Of a stretch of DNA of 34,259 nt, positions 1 to 7,751 are shown in pieces (within the stretch, counting starts at the first letter, position 1; each line of letters opens with the position of its first letter). The stretch comes from Desulfobacteraceae bacterium (lineage in GTDB: Bacteria; Desulfobacterota; Desulfobacteria; Desulfobacterales; Desulfosalsimonadaceae), in contig JAIPDT010000015.1 of the NCBI GenBank assembly GCA_021737545.1, forward strand, positions 1 to 34,259, read 5' to 3'. A program made the position numbers and the translations under genes. The notes beneath the pieces were generated by a model. It saw only the letters and a list, made by a program, of their open reading frames with translations, had not been told where the DNA came from and did no database searches.

Positions 1-350
<350 letters not shown>

Positions 351-359
351 ACCAAAATT

Positions 360-510
360 GATGGCAAAGTAAAAAGTCCAATATCTGCGTTGCGCTGCAT
401 ATCTCCGGAATTTCACGTACTATTAAGTACGCTGCATTCCTCGATATTTGCGCGCCTTGATCTTGAACTTTTTACTTTGCCATCTAAAAATTGACTTTTT
501 ACGAGACTGT
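360..510 (+). mobile_element. Miniature inverted-repeat element, copy 1
   Basis: A 151-bp non-coding element, nearly identical to 6841-6990 and to the reverse complement of 26318-26467. It is an imperfect palindrome centred on CACGTACTATTAAGTACG, with a short tail that repeats the terminal motif CTTTTTACGAGACTGT. It is flanked by direct repeats CAAAATT (353-359 and 511-517), as expected of a target-site duplication. Its left end reads GATGGCAAAGTAAAAAG, whereas copies 2 and 3 read GATGGCTTCGTAAAAAG. The variant matches the reverse complement of the element's own internal arm, suggesting internal conversion. It carries no transposase. Confidence 0.85.
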
Positions 511-526
511 CAAAATTAAAAAAGCC

Positions 527-564
527 GAAATCCGAATATCGAAATTTGAAACGAATCGGATTTC
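527..564. repeat. 9-bp inverted repeat upstream of sufC
   Basis: GAAATCCGA (527-535) and TCGGATTTC (556-564) are perfect inverted repeats around a 20-nt AT-rich spacer, ending 32 bp before the sufC start. It could be an operator or a 5'-UTR hairpin controlling the sufC-sufB operon, or simply an intergenic repeat. No regulator family is identifiable. Confidence 0.4.
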
Positions 565-596
565 TTGGTTTGAATTTGTGTTATGAGGAATTTGTT

Positions 597-1355
597 ATGC
601 TTAGAATTGAAGATCTGGTCGTCGAGGTTGAAGGAAGGACCATACTGAACCGGATCAATATGGAGATTCCGGAAGGCGAGACCCATATACTTTTCGGACC
701 CAACGGCTCCGGAAAATCCTCGCTGATGATGACCATCATGGGGTTTTCCGGATACCGGGTTGCAAGCGGCCATATTTATTACAATGGCGAGGATATTACT
801 CATCTGCCGATTCACGAAAGGGCCCGCAGGGGCATAGGCGTGGCTTTTCAGCGCCCCCCGGCCATCAACGGCTTGAAAACCAGGGATGTGGTTTCTCTGT
901 GCGCAGGCCAGGATACAGTGGATGTCGAGACTCTGGCGAAAAAGGTCAATTTCGAATCGTTTCTGGACCGGGACCTTAACCTTAATTTTTCCGGCGGGGA
1001 AATGAAGCGCTCGGAAATGCTTCAGCTTTTGGCTCAATCTCCGGACCTGGTGCTGCTCGATGAGCCGGAGTCAGGAGTTGATCTTGAAAATGTGGTGCTG
1101 CTCGGAGAGATCATAAATGAAATTCTGCAGCGGGGCGTGCGTTACAGGAAGGATCCGGAGGCCCCGCCGCATCGAAAGAAAGGGACGAAATCCGCGCTGG
1201 TGATTACCCATACTGGTCATATCCTGGATTATATCACAGCGGACAAAGGCCATGTTCTGTATAACGGCGTGCTGTGCTGCGCGAGAAATGCCAGGGAAAT
1301 CCTGCAGTGGATCAGGGAATACGGTTATGAGGAGTGTTTTAGATGCGCAAGTTAG
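597..1355 (+). CDS. sufC: SufC-family Fe-S cluster assembly ATPase (SMS/SUF-like)
   Basis: This 252-residue ABC ATPase acts in the cytoplasm with the SufB/D-type scaffold encoded next to it to assemble Fe-S clusters. Visible motifs are Walker A GPNGSGKSS (residues 34-42), Q-loop region AFQRPP, signature FSGGEMKR, Walker B LVLLDEPESGVD and H-loop ITHTGH. An insertion rich in basic residues (RKDPEAPPHRKKG) sits between Walker B and the H-loop. I chose ATG 597 because GAGGAA lies 7 bases upstream and SufC homology begins there; an in-frame ATG at 546 is less likely. The 3' end overlaps the next gene by 13 bp. No sufS or sufU is adjacent, matching the two-gene minimal SUF-like system known from anaerobes and archaea. 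Confidence 0.88.
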   Translation: MLRIEDLVVEVEGRTILNRINMEIPEGETHILFGPNGSGKSSLMMTIMGFSGYRVASGHIYYNGEDITHLPIHERARRGIGVAFQRPPAINGLKTRDVVSLCAGQDTVDVETLAKKVNFESFLDRDLNLNFSGGEMKRSEMLQLLAQSPDLVLLDEPESGVDLENVVLLGEIINEILQRGVRYRKDPEAPPHRKKGTKSALVITHTGHILDYITADKGHVLYNGVLCCARNAREILQWIREYGYEECFRCAS

Positions 1356-2548
1356 CGGAAAATCAAAACGGCAAGGGCGCTGAATTTGAAGGCGGGAAGG
1401 CTGAATTTGAATACAGGGATTTTGCAGATCCTCACAAGTACATAGAGCAGCTGACAAACGTTGATCCGGAGGAGGCCAGACAGTGGTTAAACATAGGGGT
1501 CGACGTCGGCGAGGAAAACCGGTCGGGCACTTATATTCAGAAAGACTGCTCGATTGTTCATTCCGGGTGTAAAAGCAAAGATGTGGAAGTAATGAGCATC
1601 TCTCAGGCGCTTGAGACTTATGACTGGCTTTCTTCGGACTATATGTGGCGCCTGGTTTCACCCGATAAGGATGAATTTACCAAAAGGGCTCATGAAAGAC
1701 CGCATGAAGGATACTTCATCAGATCATATCCCGGTGCCGTGGTAAAGGAACCGGTGCAGTCCTGTCTGTATATCTCTGAAGAAGGCCTGTCCCAGAATGT
1801 CCACAATATAGTTATTGCAGAAGAGGACTCTGAGATGCACATAATAACCGGATGTGCAACAGCCCCGAATTTGCGAGCCGGTATGCACGTCGGCATATCT
1901 GAGTTTTATGTAAAGAAAAACGCCACCCTCCATTTTACCATGATCCATCAATGGGGGGAGCGGATCGAGGTCAGGCCGCGCTCTGTCATCCGTGTTGAAG
2001 AAGGCGGCACCGTTGTCTCCAACTACATTTCATTGAGTCCTGTAGGGTCGCTTCAGATGTATCCCGTGACTTATCTGGAAGGAAAAGACAGCGTGGCCCG
2101 GTTTAACAGCATATTGGTGGCCCCTCCCGGCTGCGAACTCGACGTGGGCTCAAAGGTGTTTTTAAATCAGCCCGGCGCCCGGGCGGAAATAATTTCCAGG
2201 GCAATTACCACGGGAGGTACCATTATTGCCCGCGGTGAGATGGACGGTAGCGTCGAGGACGTAAAAGGGCACCTGGAATGCAAGGGGCTGATTTTAAAAG
2301 ACGGAATCATGCACGCCATTCCCGAACTGGTGGGCAGGGTACCGGGTGTTGACATGTCCCACGAGGCGGCTGTAGGAAAGATCGATCAAAAGGAGATCGA
2401 GTATCTTATGGCCCGGGGACTGGACGAGGAAACAGCTGTGTCCACGATTGTCCGGGGGTTTTTAAACGTGGATATCGAAGGCCTGCCTCCCGGTCTGGCA
2501 GAAGAAATTGACCGGGTGGTCGGCGAGACCCAGCACGACGCAATATAG
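1343..2548 (+). CDS. sufB: SufB/SufD-family Fe-S scaffold protein
   Basis: A 401-residue protein whose C-terminal half is a typical SufB/SufD beta-helix core. It contains GHLECKGLIL, a HAIPELVGR stretch and the family motif SHEAAVGKID, followed by the helical end LMARGLDEETAVSTIVRGF. The protein pairs with SufC as scaffold for Fe-S cluster assembly. It is shorter than E. coli SufB (about 495), consistent with the single SufB/D protein of minimal systems, which would form a homodimer with SufC. The start is ATG 1343, with GAGGAG about 8 bases upstream inside sufC, so translation is probably coupled. Whether it is nearer SufB or SufD cannot be settled by eye; the symbol is by context. Confidence 0.85.
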   Translation: MRKLAENQNGKGAEFEGGKAEFEYRDFADPHKYIEQLTNVDPEEARQWLNIGVDVGEENRSGTYIQKDCSIVHSGCKSKDVEVMSISQALETYDWLSSDYMWRLVSPDKDEFTKRAHERPHEGYFIRSYPGAVVKEPVQSCLYISEEGLSQNVHNIVIAEEDSEMHIITGCATAPNLRAGMHVGISEFYVKKNATLHFTMIHQWGERIEVRPRSVIRVEEGGTVVSNYISLSPVGSLQMYPVTYLEGKDSVARFNSILVAPPGCELDVGSKVFLNQPGARAEIISRAITTGGTIIARGEMDGSVEDVKGHLECKGLILKDGIMHAIPELVGRVPGVDMSHEAAVGKIDQKEIEYLMARGLDEETAVSTIVRGFLNVDIEGLPPGLAEEIDRVVGETQHDAI

Positions 2549-2556
2549 GCAGACAT

Positions 2557-3876
2557 ATGGAAATCGAAGCAAAAAACGGTGCTTGTGACATTTCCTTTGC
2601 CGAGCGGGTCCGGTTTTATTCCCACAATTACATGCGCTGCCTGCTCTATATCGGCTCGTGTCAAACTCCTGAGAGCTCTTTTACCAAGAGCCTTTATTCA
2701 AAGCTGATCACAAGTTCTCACCTGCTCGAAGATTTTCTGGATTTTCACGGTGCCAAAAACAACTCGGACTGGTACTTCTACAGGGAACTGGCGGCAGCGG
2801 TGCGTCACCTAAGTCTTGCCGGCTATACCCAGAAGCATGTGCTAAACCGCCTTGTATTCTATGACATCGATAATAAAGAGGAATTCAGAAAGCACGGTGA
2901 AATCGTGCTTACCTTTATAACCGGATCGCTTGTAAACCTGGCTCCGGCTATACTGGAGGAAGCACGCCGGCTTGGAATAAAGGAGCCGGAAGAAGGCGGA
3001 TACCAGATCGCCAATTTCCCGGGAGTTTCAAGCGGCGAGATGCTCGATTACAATATCTACGACGAGCACAAAGATCAGCAGCGCAACCAAATCGTACGGG
3101 TGGCAAACGAGTTTCTCTCTATTGCCGATGATTTTGATACCTATGAATTCTATGAAGTCTATGACAAGGAAGGGCTAAACGTGCTGGTGCCGGACAAGGT
3201 AAACGAAGTCGAGATCCGGCGGTTTGAAATGCTGGTCCATAACCTGCAGTCTTCATTTGATTCCTACGTAATCCACGGCGGCTTCCGCTATGGCAACCGG
3301 CGGCTGAAGCAGTTTCGTTCCTATTTTTCGGTGATATTCCATTTATTGCAAATAATGGGCCGGTTGCTTCATTTTTACGAACGTCATTTGATTGAGGTGG
3401 GATACAAGAATATTTACCGCCAGGTTCGAGAACGTCTCTGCAAACTCGTTGACCCGGACCGGCTACTTGACTGTACGATCAATTACGGCCTGCATTATGT
3501 GAATCACTATTTTGCCTCCGGCCGGGACGTAGCCAAGGAGATCTTAAAGGAAAACGTGGAAAAAGGTTCCATCCGGGTTCCCATTCCCAAGGATCTGGGT
3601 TTTCACTGCCGGCCCAGCCTGCTGGTGGCCAAGGTAGCACAAAGTTACGGAGGGCAGGTGGATCTGGTAGTGGGCGATCACCGGTTTGATGCCAGCAGCG
3701 TGCTCGATATCCAGTGGGCAGGCGGTATGATTCAGAAGGAAGGGATCGAGGAGGTTGTTTTTGAAGGAGATGTGAGGGCTCTAAAGGACATTGAGGTCCT
3801 TGCCAGTGTAAATTACGGCGAAGACCGGATGGGCAAGGGCATTTCGCTTCCCAGGAGCCTTAATTATCTGCGTTGA
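2557..3876 (+). CDS. HPr-domain fusion protein (helical N-terminal domain + HPr-like phosphocarrier)
   Basis: A 439-residue protein. Residues 1 to about 330 are charged, predominantly helical and of no family I recognise. Residues about 335-425 are an HPr-like domain: GFHCRPS places a histidine at 350, matching the phosphorylated His15 of HPr (usual GLHARPA). Ser381 in ASSVLDI lies exactly 31 residues later, the His15-Ser46 spacing of HPr. Both the PEP-dependent site and the possible HPr-kinase site are therefore present. The domain is at the C-terminus and no EI or EIIA gene lies in the window, so a regulatory phosphorelay role is more likely than sugar transport; this is inference. It starts 8 bp after sufB and ends just before ispD, so it is probably co-transcribed. 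Confidence 0.75.
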   Translation: MEIEAKNGACDISFAERVRFYSHNYMRCLLYIGSCQTPESSFTKSLYSKLITSSHLLEDFLDFHGAKNNSDWYFYRELAAAVRHLSLAGYTQKHVLNRLVFYDIDNKEEFRKHGEIVLTFITGSLVNLAPAILEEARRLGIKEPEEGGYQIANFPGVSSGEMLDYNIYDEHKDQQRNQIVRVANEFLSIADDFDTYEFYEVYDKEGLNVLVPDKVNEVEIRRFEMLVHNLQSSFDSYVIHGGFRYGNRRLKQFRSYFSVIFHLLQIMGRLLHFYERHLIEVGYKNIYRQVRERLCKLVDPDRLLDCTINYGLHYVNHYFASGRDVAKEILKENVEKGSIRVPIPKDLGFHCRPSLLVAKVAQSYGGQVDLVVGDHRFDASSVLDIQWAGGMIQKEGIEEVVFEGDVRALKDIEVLASVNYGEDRMGKGISLPRSLNYLR

Positions 3877-3905
3877 AACGTGGGCGGAGCGACCAGGGAT
3901 ATTTT

Positions 3906-4625
3906 ATGGCATCTGCAATCATTGTGGCCGCCGGATGCGGCAAACGCATGCAGTCTAGTGTCGCCAAGCAGTTTCTGGAAATCGAGAACATCCCTATTCT
4001 TGTCCGCACACTCAGGGTATTTGCAGGTCATCCAAGTATCGGACGGATCCGGCTGGTGGTGCCGCAGGAGGAAATGGAGTTTTGCCGCGGGACAATTTTG
4101 CCTGAATTCGGCAGCGAGGTGGATTTGAGTATAGTTGCCGGCGGAAAGCGGCGGCAGGATTCCGTGTATCAGGGGCTGCTGGCTGTGGCGGAAACCGGTC
4201 AGGTAGTGGTGATCCACGACGGGGTGCGCCCCTTTGTCAGCGGGGAGTTGATCACGGCCTGCATTGAGGGTGCGGAGCGGGTCGGGGCATGCATTGTCGG
4301 TGTACCCGCCTCTGATACTGTAAAGCGGGTGGGGGGCGGGAATATGATCCTGGAAACTATTGCCCGGGATGAGATCTGGCTTGCCCAGACTCCGCAGGCA
4401 TTTCGATACGAGGTGATCAAAAAGGCCTTTGACAAGGCAAATGCGGACGGTTTTTCCGGCACCGACGACGCCTCCCTGGTGGAGCGTATGGGTTGGCCCG
4501 TGCATATGATCGAGGGCAGCCGGCACAATATCAAAATCACCACGTCTGCGGATATGGAGCTGGCCCCGCAGCTGCTTAAAATATTTGAATCCATAAAGGA
4601 AAACAGCGGAGGAGATTTATGTTAA
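3906..4625 (+). CDS. ispD: 2-C-methyl-D-erythritol 4-phosphate cytidylyltransferase
   Basis: A 239-residue enzyme of the MEP isoprenoid pathway that joins CTP and MEP to give CDP-methylerythritol. The N-terminal nucleotide-binding loop AAGCGKRM with following KQFLEI is intact. So are VIHDGVRPFV, the TPQAFRYEVI segment, and the C-terminal TDDASLVE...GSRHNIKITT pattern of IspD. I chose ATG 3906, which follows AGGGA and begins MASAIIVAAG. The longer frame from 3873 would overlap the previous gene and adds residues unlike the family. IspF is often next to IspD but is not here; the following gene is a nitroreductase, overlapping by 7 bp. Confidence 0.93.
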   Translation: MASAIIVAAGCGKRMQSSVAKQFLEIENIPILVRTLRVFAGHPSIGRIRLVVPQEEMEFCRGTILPEFGSEVDLSIVAGGKRRQDSVYQGLLAVAETGQVVVIHDGVRPFVSGELITACIEGAERVGACIVGVPASDTVKRVGGGNMILETIARDEIWLAQTPQAFRYEVIKKAFDKANADGFSGTDDASLVERMGWPVHMIEGSRHNIKITTSADMELAPQLLKIFESIKENSGGDLC

Positions 4626-5164
4626 ATGATGTTATGAAGGTAATCAAGGAAAGACGCAGTGTTCGGAATTTCGAGGATAAGCCGATACCCGAAGAAGTTC
4701 TTAAATCAGTGCTCGAGGCGATTCAGTGGGCCCCTTCCTGGGCCAATACACAGTGCTGGGAAGTGGTGATCATCAAGGACCCTGATGCCAAGGCCCGCGT
4801 CCAGGAAGCGGTGCCAAAGGCAAATCCCGGAAACAAAGCGATTGTCGATGCCCCGGTGGTGCTGGCCCTGTGTGCCAGACCCGGGACTGCCGGTTATTTC
4901 AAGGGCGAAGCAGCCACCAAGTTCGGTGACTGGTTCATGTTTGACCTTGGCCTTGCCGCTCAGAATCTTTGCCTGGCCGCCCATGCAGCAGGGCTTGGCA
5001 CGGTGATCCTGGGGCTGTTTGACCACGACAAGGCCGCTGCCGCCGTCAATGCCCCGGAGGGATATGAGCTGGTAACCCTGATTCCGGTGGGCTATCCTGC
5101 AAAAGTGCCTTCTGCGCCAAAGCGCAGGGATATAGTGGAATTCTGCCGGGAAGATACATTCTAG
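4619..5164 (+). CDS. Nitroreductase-family FMN protein
   Basis: A 181-residue single-domain member of the nitroreductase fold. RRSVRNF near the N-terminus is the FMN phosphate-binding signature, followed by WAPSWANTQCWEVVIIKD (FMN ring contact). AAQNLCLAAHAAGLGTVILG is the conserved central helix. The substrate is unknown; such enzymes reduce nitro groups, quinones or flavins with NAD(P)H. The start at ATG 4619 follows GGAGGA and overlaps the end of ispD. The gene ends tail-to-tail with the lipoprotein gene on the other strand, the two stop codons sharing the four bases CTAG at 5161-5164. Confidence 0.9.
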   Translation: MLNDVMKVIKERRSVRNFEDKPIPEEVLKSVLEAIQWAPSWANTQCWEVVIIKDPDAKARVQEAVPKANPGNKAIVDAPVVLALCARPGTAGYFKGEAATKFGDWFMFDLGLAAQNLCLAAHAAGLGTVILGLFDHDKAAAAVNAPEGYELVTLIPVGYPAKVPSAPKRRDIVEFCREDTF

Positions 5165-5784
5165 GAGGCGTTCAAACTTTTTTGAATATCTTTTATCATT
5201 CGTTCTGTAACCCCCTCCAGGGCCCGGCTCATAGCTCTTGCCAGGCCGAGGGGGTTGTTTTGCTCCAGGGCCTTGCGGGTCTGGTAGGTTTTTTGCAGCA
5301 GGATCTGGCTGCCCGAGTTCGCAGGATGGTTTTTTGTTAGAATGAGGTTGACGGCCAGCACCGCCTCCCATGGATCCTGGCTGTCATCCTCATAGAATGC
5401 TTCCAAAGTGCATTCGAGAGTATGGTTGGGGTTTTGCCCTCCCTCATAAAATACCGCTTCCACGATTTGTGCGGCCCGGATATCTCTGATAACGAGGCTG
5501 CCTACAATTTCGCCGGGCTTTGCGATCCATTTGTGGTATACATACATGCTGCGGTGATGTTTGTTCTCTGCATAGACGATCCTGTCGGAACTGTACGGCG
5601 TAAAAACCCTGAAGGGTTTGACCGCCAGGCGGACGGGAACTGTTTTACCGGCTTTAACGGCTTCCGGAGCCGGATAGGCAAGTGTGTAAAGGTCTACCTG
5701 CTTTGGCGGCGTGTTAAATGCGCTGCATCCCGGGATCATCATGGCAAAGGCTGCCACTATTCCACAAAATATGTATTTTTTCAT
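5161..5784 (-). CDS. PqiC/ABC-transporter auxiliary lipoprotein of the Mla-type system
   Basis: A 207-residue lipoprotein. The N-terminus MKKYIFCGIVAAFAMMIPGCSAF is a lipoprotein signal with lipobox IPGC, so Cys20 would be lipidated. Mature features such as YTLAYPAP, LAVKPFRV, DRIVYAENKH and the closing ALEGVTERMIKDI fit the ABC_trans_aux family (PqiC/YmbA-like) found downstream of MCE-domain genes. It probably bridges the MCE protein to the outer membrane in phospholipid transport. It is the last gene of the mlaE-mlaF-mlaD run, 34 bp after mlaD. Family assignment rests on the motif pattern and on gene order. Confidence 0.8.
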   Translation of the reverse strand: MKKYIFCGIVAAFAMMIPGCSAFNTPPKQVDLYTLAYPAPEAVKAGKTVPVRLAVKPFRVFTPYSSDRIVYAENKHHRSMYVYHKWIAKPGEIVGSLVIRDIRAAQIVEAVFYEGGQNPNHTLECTLEAFYEDDSQDPWEAVLAVNLILTKNHPANSGSQILLQKTYQTRKALEQNNPLGLARAMSRALEGVTERMIKDIQKSLNAS

Positions 5785-5818
5785 CTTTGCACTTTCCCTT
5801 TTTGCTCGTGAATGTCTG

Positions 5819-6808
5819 TTATTTGCCCTTCGGGGCCACAGGTTTTTCCGGGAGGGGCGCTCCGAAAATCATACGTGAGGGCTGGCGGTTCAACTGCTCG
5901 AGCAGGCGGTTTAAATCTGCTGATGCTGATTCAAGTTCCTCAAGGATTCGCATCATGCGTCTGTCGTATTGTTTTGCCCGATTTTGCGCCGATTCCAGTG
6001 TACGCGAACCCGAGGCAAACACGTTGTCCACCCGGTCGGCTGCCTGATAGATTTCATCCACAGCCGCATTGAAATGGTTAGCGCTGGTGGTGATCTCAGT
6101 ATCAAGGCTGTTGACGGTCTGTCTGGTATCGCTGATCAGGCCGTCAATTTTTTGGGTTGTATCGTTTATTGAAGACCTGAATTCGCGCCATTTTTCAGCG
6201 TCCAGGAGCCGGTTGCTTCGGTTTATGAGCGTTTGCAGGCCGGTGGAGAGTTTTTCGATTTCCGACTCATTGAGAATGCGGTTGACGTTGTCCATAATCG
6301 CGGTCAGGCGGCTGGATAGGCCCTGGAGGTCCACCTGCTGGATGCGCGACAAAATATCAAAAACATCCGAGATCAGTTGCTTAATCTCCGAAGGCTTGGT
6401 GGCGATCACCTGGTACTTGGTTTCAAAATCAAAGTCCGGTAAACTGAGACGATCTTCCGGCTGAGGTCTTTCAAGCTCTACAAACCTGATGCCCGTAATG
6501 CCCACTGACTTGATTTGGGCTACCAGGTTGCGGGGGTGCTGAAGCTTTTTGTCCAGGGAGAAAATAATTTCCACCAACCTGCCGTCAGGCGCCACGCCGA
6601 TCTGATCCACCCGCCCCACGCTTACGCCCCTGTATTTCACGGCCGCGTCCCGGCTTAAGCCCTGCACCGATTCGTCGAAGTATGCCGCATATTTTTTGCC
6701 TTCCCTGAAATACTCGGACATGCCCAGCCATAAAACCGAGAGGAGTATCACTGACATGCCGATTATGACAAAAAGTCCGACTGAGAATTTGGTGCGTAAT
6801 GATTTCAT
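5819..6808 (-). CDS. mlaD: MlaD-type MCE-domain periplasmic lipid transport protein
   Basis: A 329-residue protein anchored by one N-terminal membrane segment (about 10-30). An MCE domain follows (about 38-118: YAAYFDESVQGLSRDAAVKYRG, VSVGRVDQI, SVGITGIRFVEL). From about 140 on it is a long helical, coiled-coil-like region, then a basic C-terminus. It would form the periplasmic ring or tube that moves phospholipids between membranes together with the MlaF ATPase and MlaE permease. The mobile element copy lying between mlaF and this gene now separates them by 163 bp; without it the gap would be only a few bases. GGAAAC lies 10 bases before the ATG. Confidence 0.88.
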   Translation of the reverse strand: MKSLRTKFSVGLFVIIGMSVILLSVLWLGMSEYFREGKKYAAYFDESVQGLSRDAAVKYRGVSVGRVDQIGVAPDGRLVEIIFSLDKKLQHPRNLVAQIKSVGITGIRFVELERPQPEDRLSLPDFDFETKYQVIATKPSEIKQLISDVFDILSRIQQVDLQGLSSRLTAIMDNVNRILNESEIEKLSTGLQTLINRSNRLLDAEKWREFRSSINDTTQKIDGLISDTRQTVNSLDTEITTSANHFNAAVDEIYQAADRVDNVFASGSRTLESAQNRAKQYDRRMMRILEELESASADLNRLLEQLNRQPSRMIFGAPLPEKPVAPKGK

Positions 6809-6840
6809 AAGGATGTTTCCTTGTCAGAATTCAGCAGGTT

Positions 6841-6990
6841 GATGGCTTCGTAAAAAGTCCAATATCTGCGTTGCGCTGCATATCTCCGGAATTTCACGTA
6901 CGATTAAGTACGCTGCATTCCTCGATATTTGCGCGCCTTGATCTTGAACTTTTTACTTTGCCATCTAAAAATTAACTTTTTACGAGACTG
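6841..6990 (+). mobile_element. Miniature inverted-repeat element, copy 2 (in the mlaF stop codon)
   Basis: A 150-bp element in the same orientation as copy 1. It starts GATGGCTTCGTAAAAAGTCC and ends CTTTTTACGAGACTG. It is flanked by a perfect 10-bp direct repeat TCAGCAGGTT (6831-6840 and 6991-7000). The element supplies the current stop codon of mlaF. Removing the element plus one flank restores an uninterrupted mlaF end and brings it to about 20 bp from the mlaD start, so insertion into a pre-existing operon is clear. It contains no coding capacity for a transposase. Confidence 0.9.
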
Positions 6991-7742
6991 TCAGCAGGTT
7001 TGCGGCTGAAAAACCGCCTTACCACCGGATTCGGGTTATTATCGCGCATATCGGCCGGAGTGCCCTGGGCTATAATGTTTTTAGATGATTTATCCAGCAT
7101 GATTGCACGCTGGCCGAGGGTGAAAATGCTGTCCAGATCATGGGTGACAATGATAATGGTGGTGCCAAGGGTCTGGTTTATATGCAGAATCAGGCTGTCG
7201 ATTTCAGATGCAATTACCGGGTCCAGTCCGGCGGATGGTTCGTCAAGAAACAGGATGTCCGGATTCAACGCCAGTGCCCTCGCCAGCCCGGCCCGTTTTT
7301 TCATGCCCCCGCTGATTTCAGATGGAAGATGGTCCGCGTAGCCCTCCAGGCCCACCAGAGAAAGCTTGATCTCCACCATGGCGGCAACGGCGCCTGTGGA
7401 CAGATTTGAAAATTCGGCAATCGGCAGAGCCACGTTTTCCGCCACTGTCATTGAGCCGATCAGTGCGCTGCTCTGAAACAAGACTCCTATATGCTTTAAG
7501 GTATTGAAAAACCTGTCTTCGGACACAGCGGAAATATCCGTTTCCCCGATAAAGATTTGTCCTGCAGCCGGGGCCTCCAGCCCAACCATGTGGCGCATTA
7601 AAGTGGTTTTACCCGAGCCGCTTCCCCCGACAATGATAAAGATTTCCTTTTCCTGCACTGAAAAGCTGATGTCCTTTAGAATCAAGTCCCGCCCGTACCG
7701 GACGACCAGGTTTTTAACTCTGACTATCTCTTCTCGGTTCAT
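6972..7742 (-). CDS. mlaF: Mla-type phospholipid transport ATPase, 3' end rewritten by an element insertion
   Basis: A 256-residue ABC ATPase. It has Walker A GGSGSGKTT (about residues 38-46), Q-loop LFQSSAL, signature SGGMKKRAGLARA, Walker B ILFLDEPSAGLDP and H-loop IVTHDLDSI. These are the MlaF/MKL pattern of ATPases that drive MCE-linked lipid transport at the inner membrane. The last residues (SLVKS, then TAA) are encoded by the inserted element. Reconstructing the pre-insertion sequence gives KPAEF and a TGA stop, so only the extreme C-terminus changed and the protein should still work. It lies 9 bp after mlaE. Confidence 0.9.
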   Translation of the reverse strand: MNREEIVRVKNLVVRYGRDLILKDISFSVQEKEIFIIVGGSGSGKTTLMRHMVGLEAPAAGQIFIGETDISAVSEDRFFNTLKHIGVLFQSSALIGSMTVAENVALPIAEFSNLSTGAVAAMVEIKLSLVGLEGYADHLPSEISGGMKKRAGLARALALNPDILFLDEPSAGLDPVIASEIDSLILHINQTLGTTIIIVTHDLDSIFTLGQRAIMLDKSSKNIIAQGTPADMRDNNPNPVVRRFFSRKPADSLVKS

Positions 7743-7751
7743 TTCAGAATA

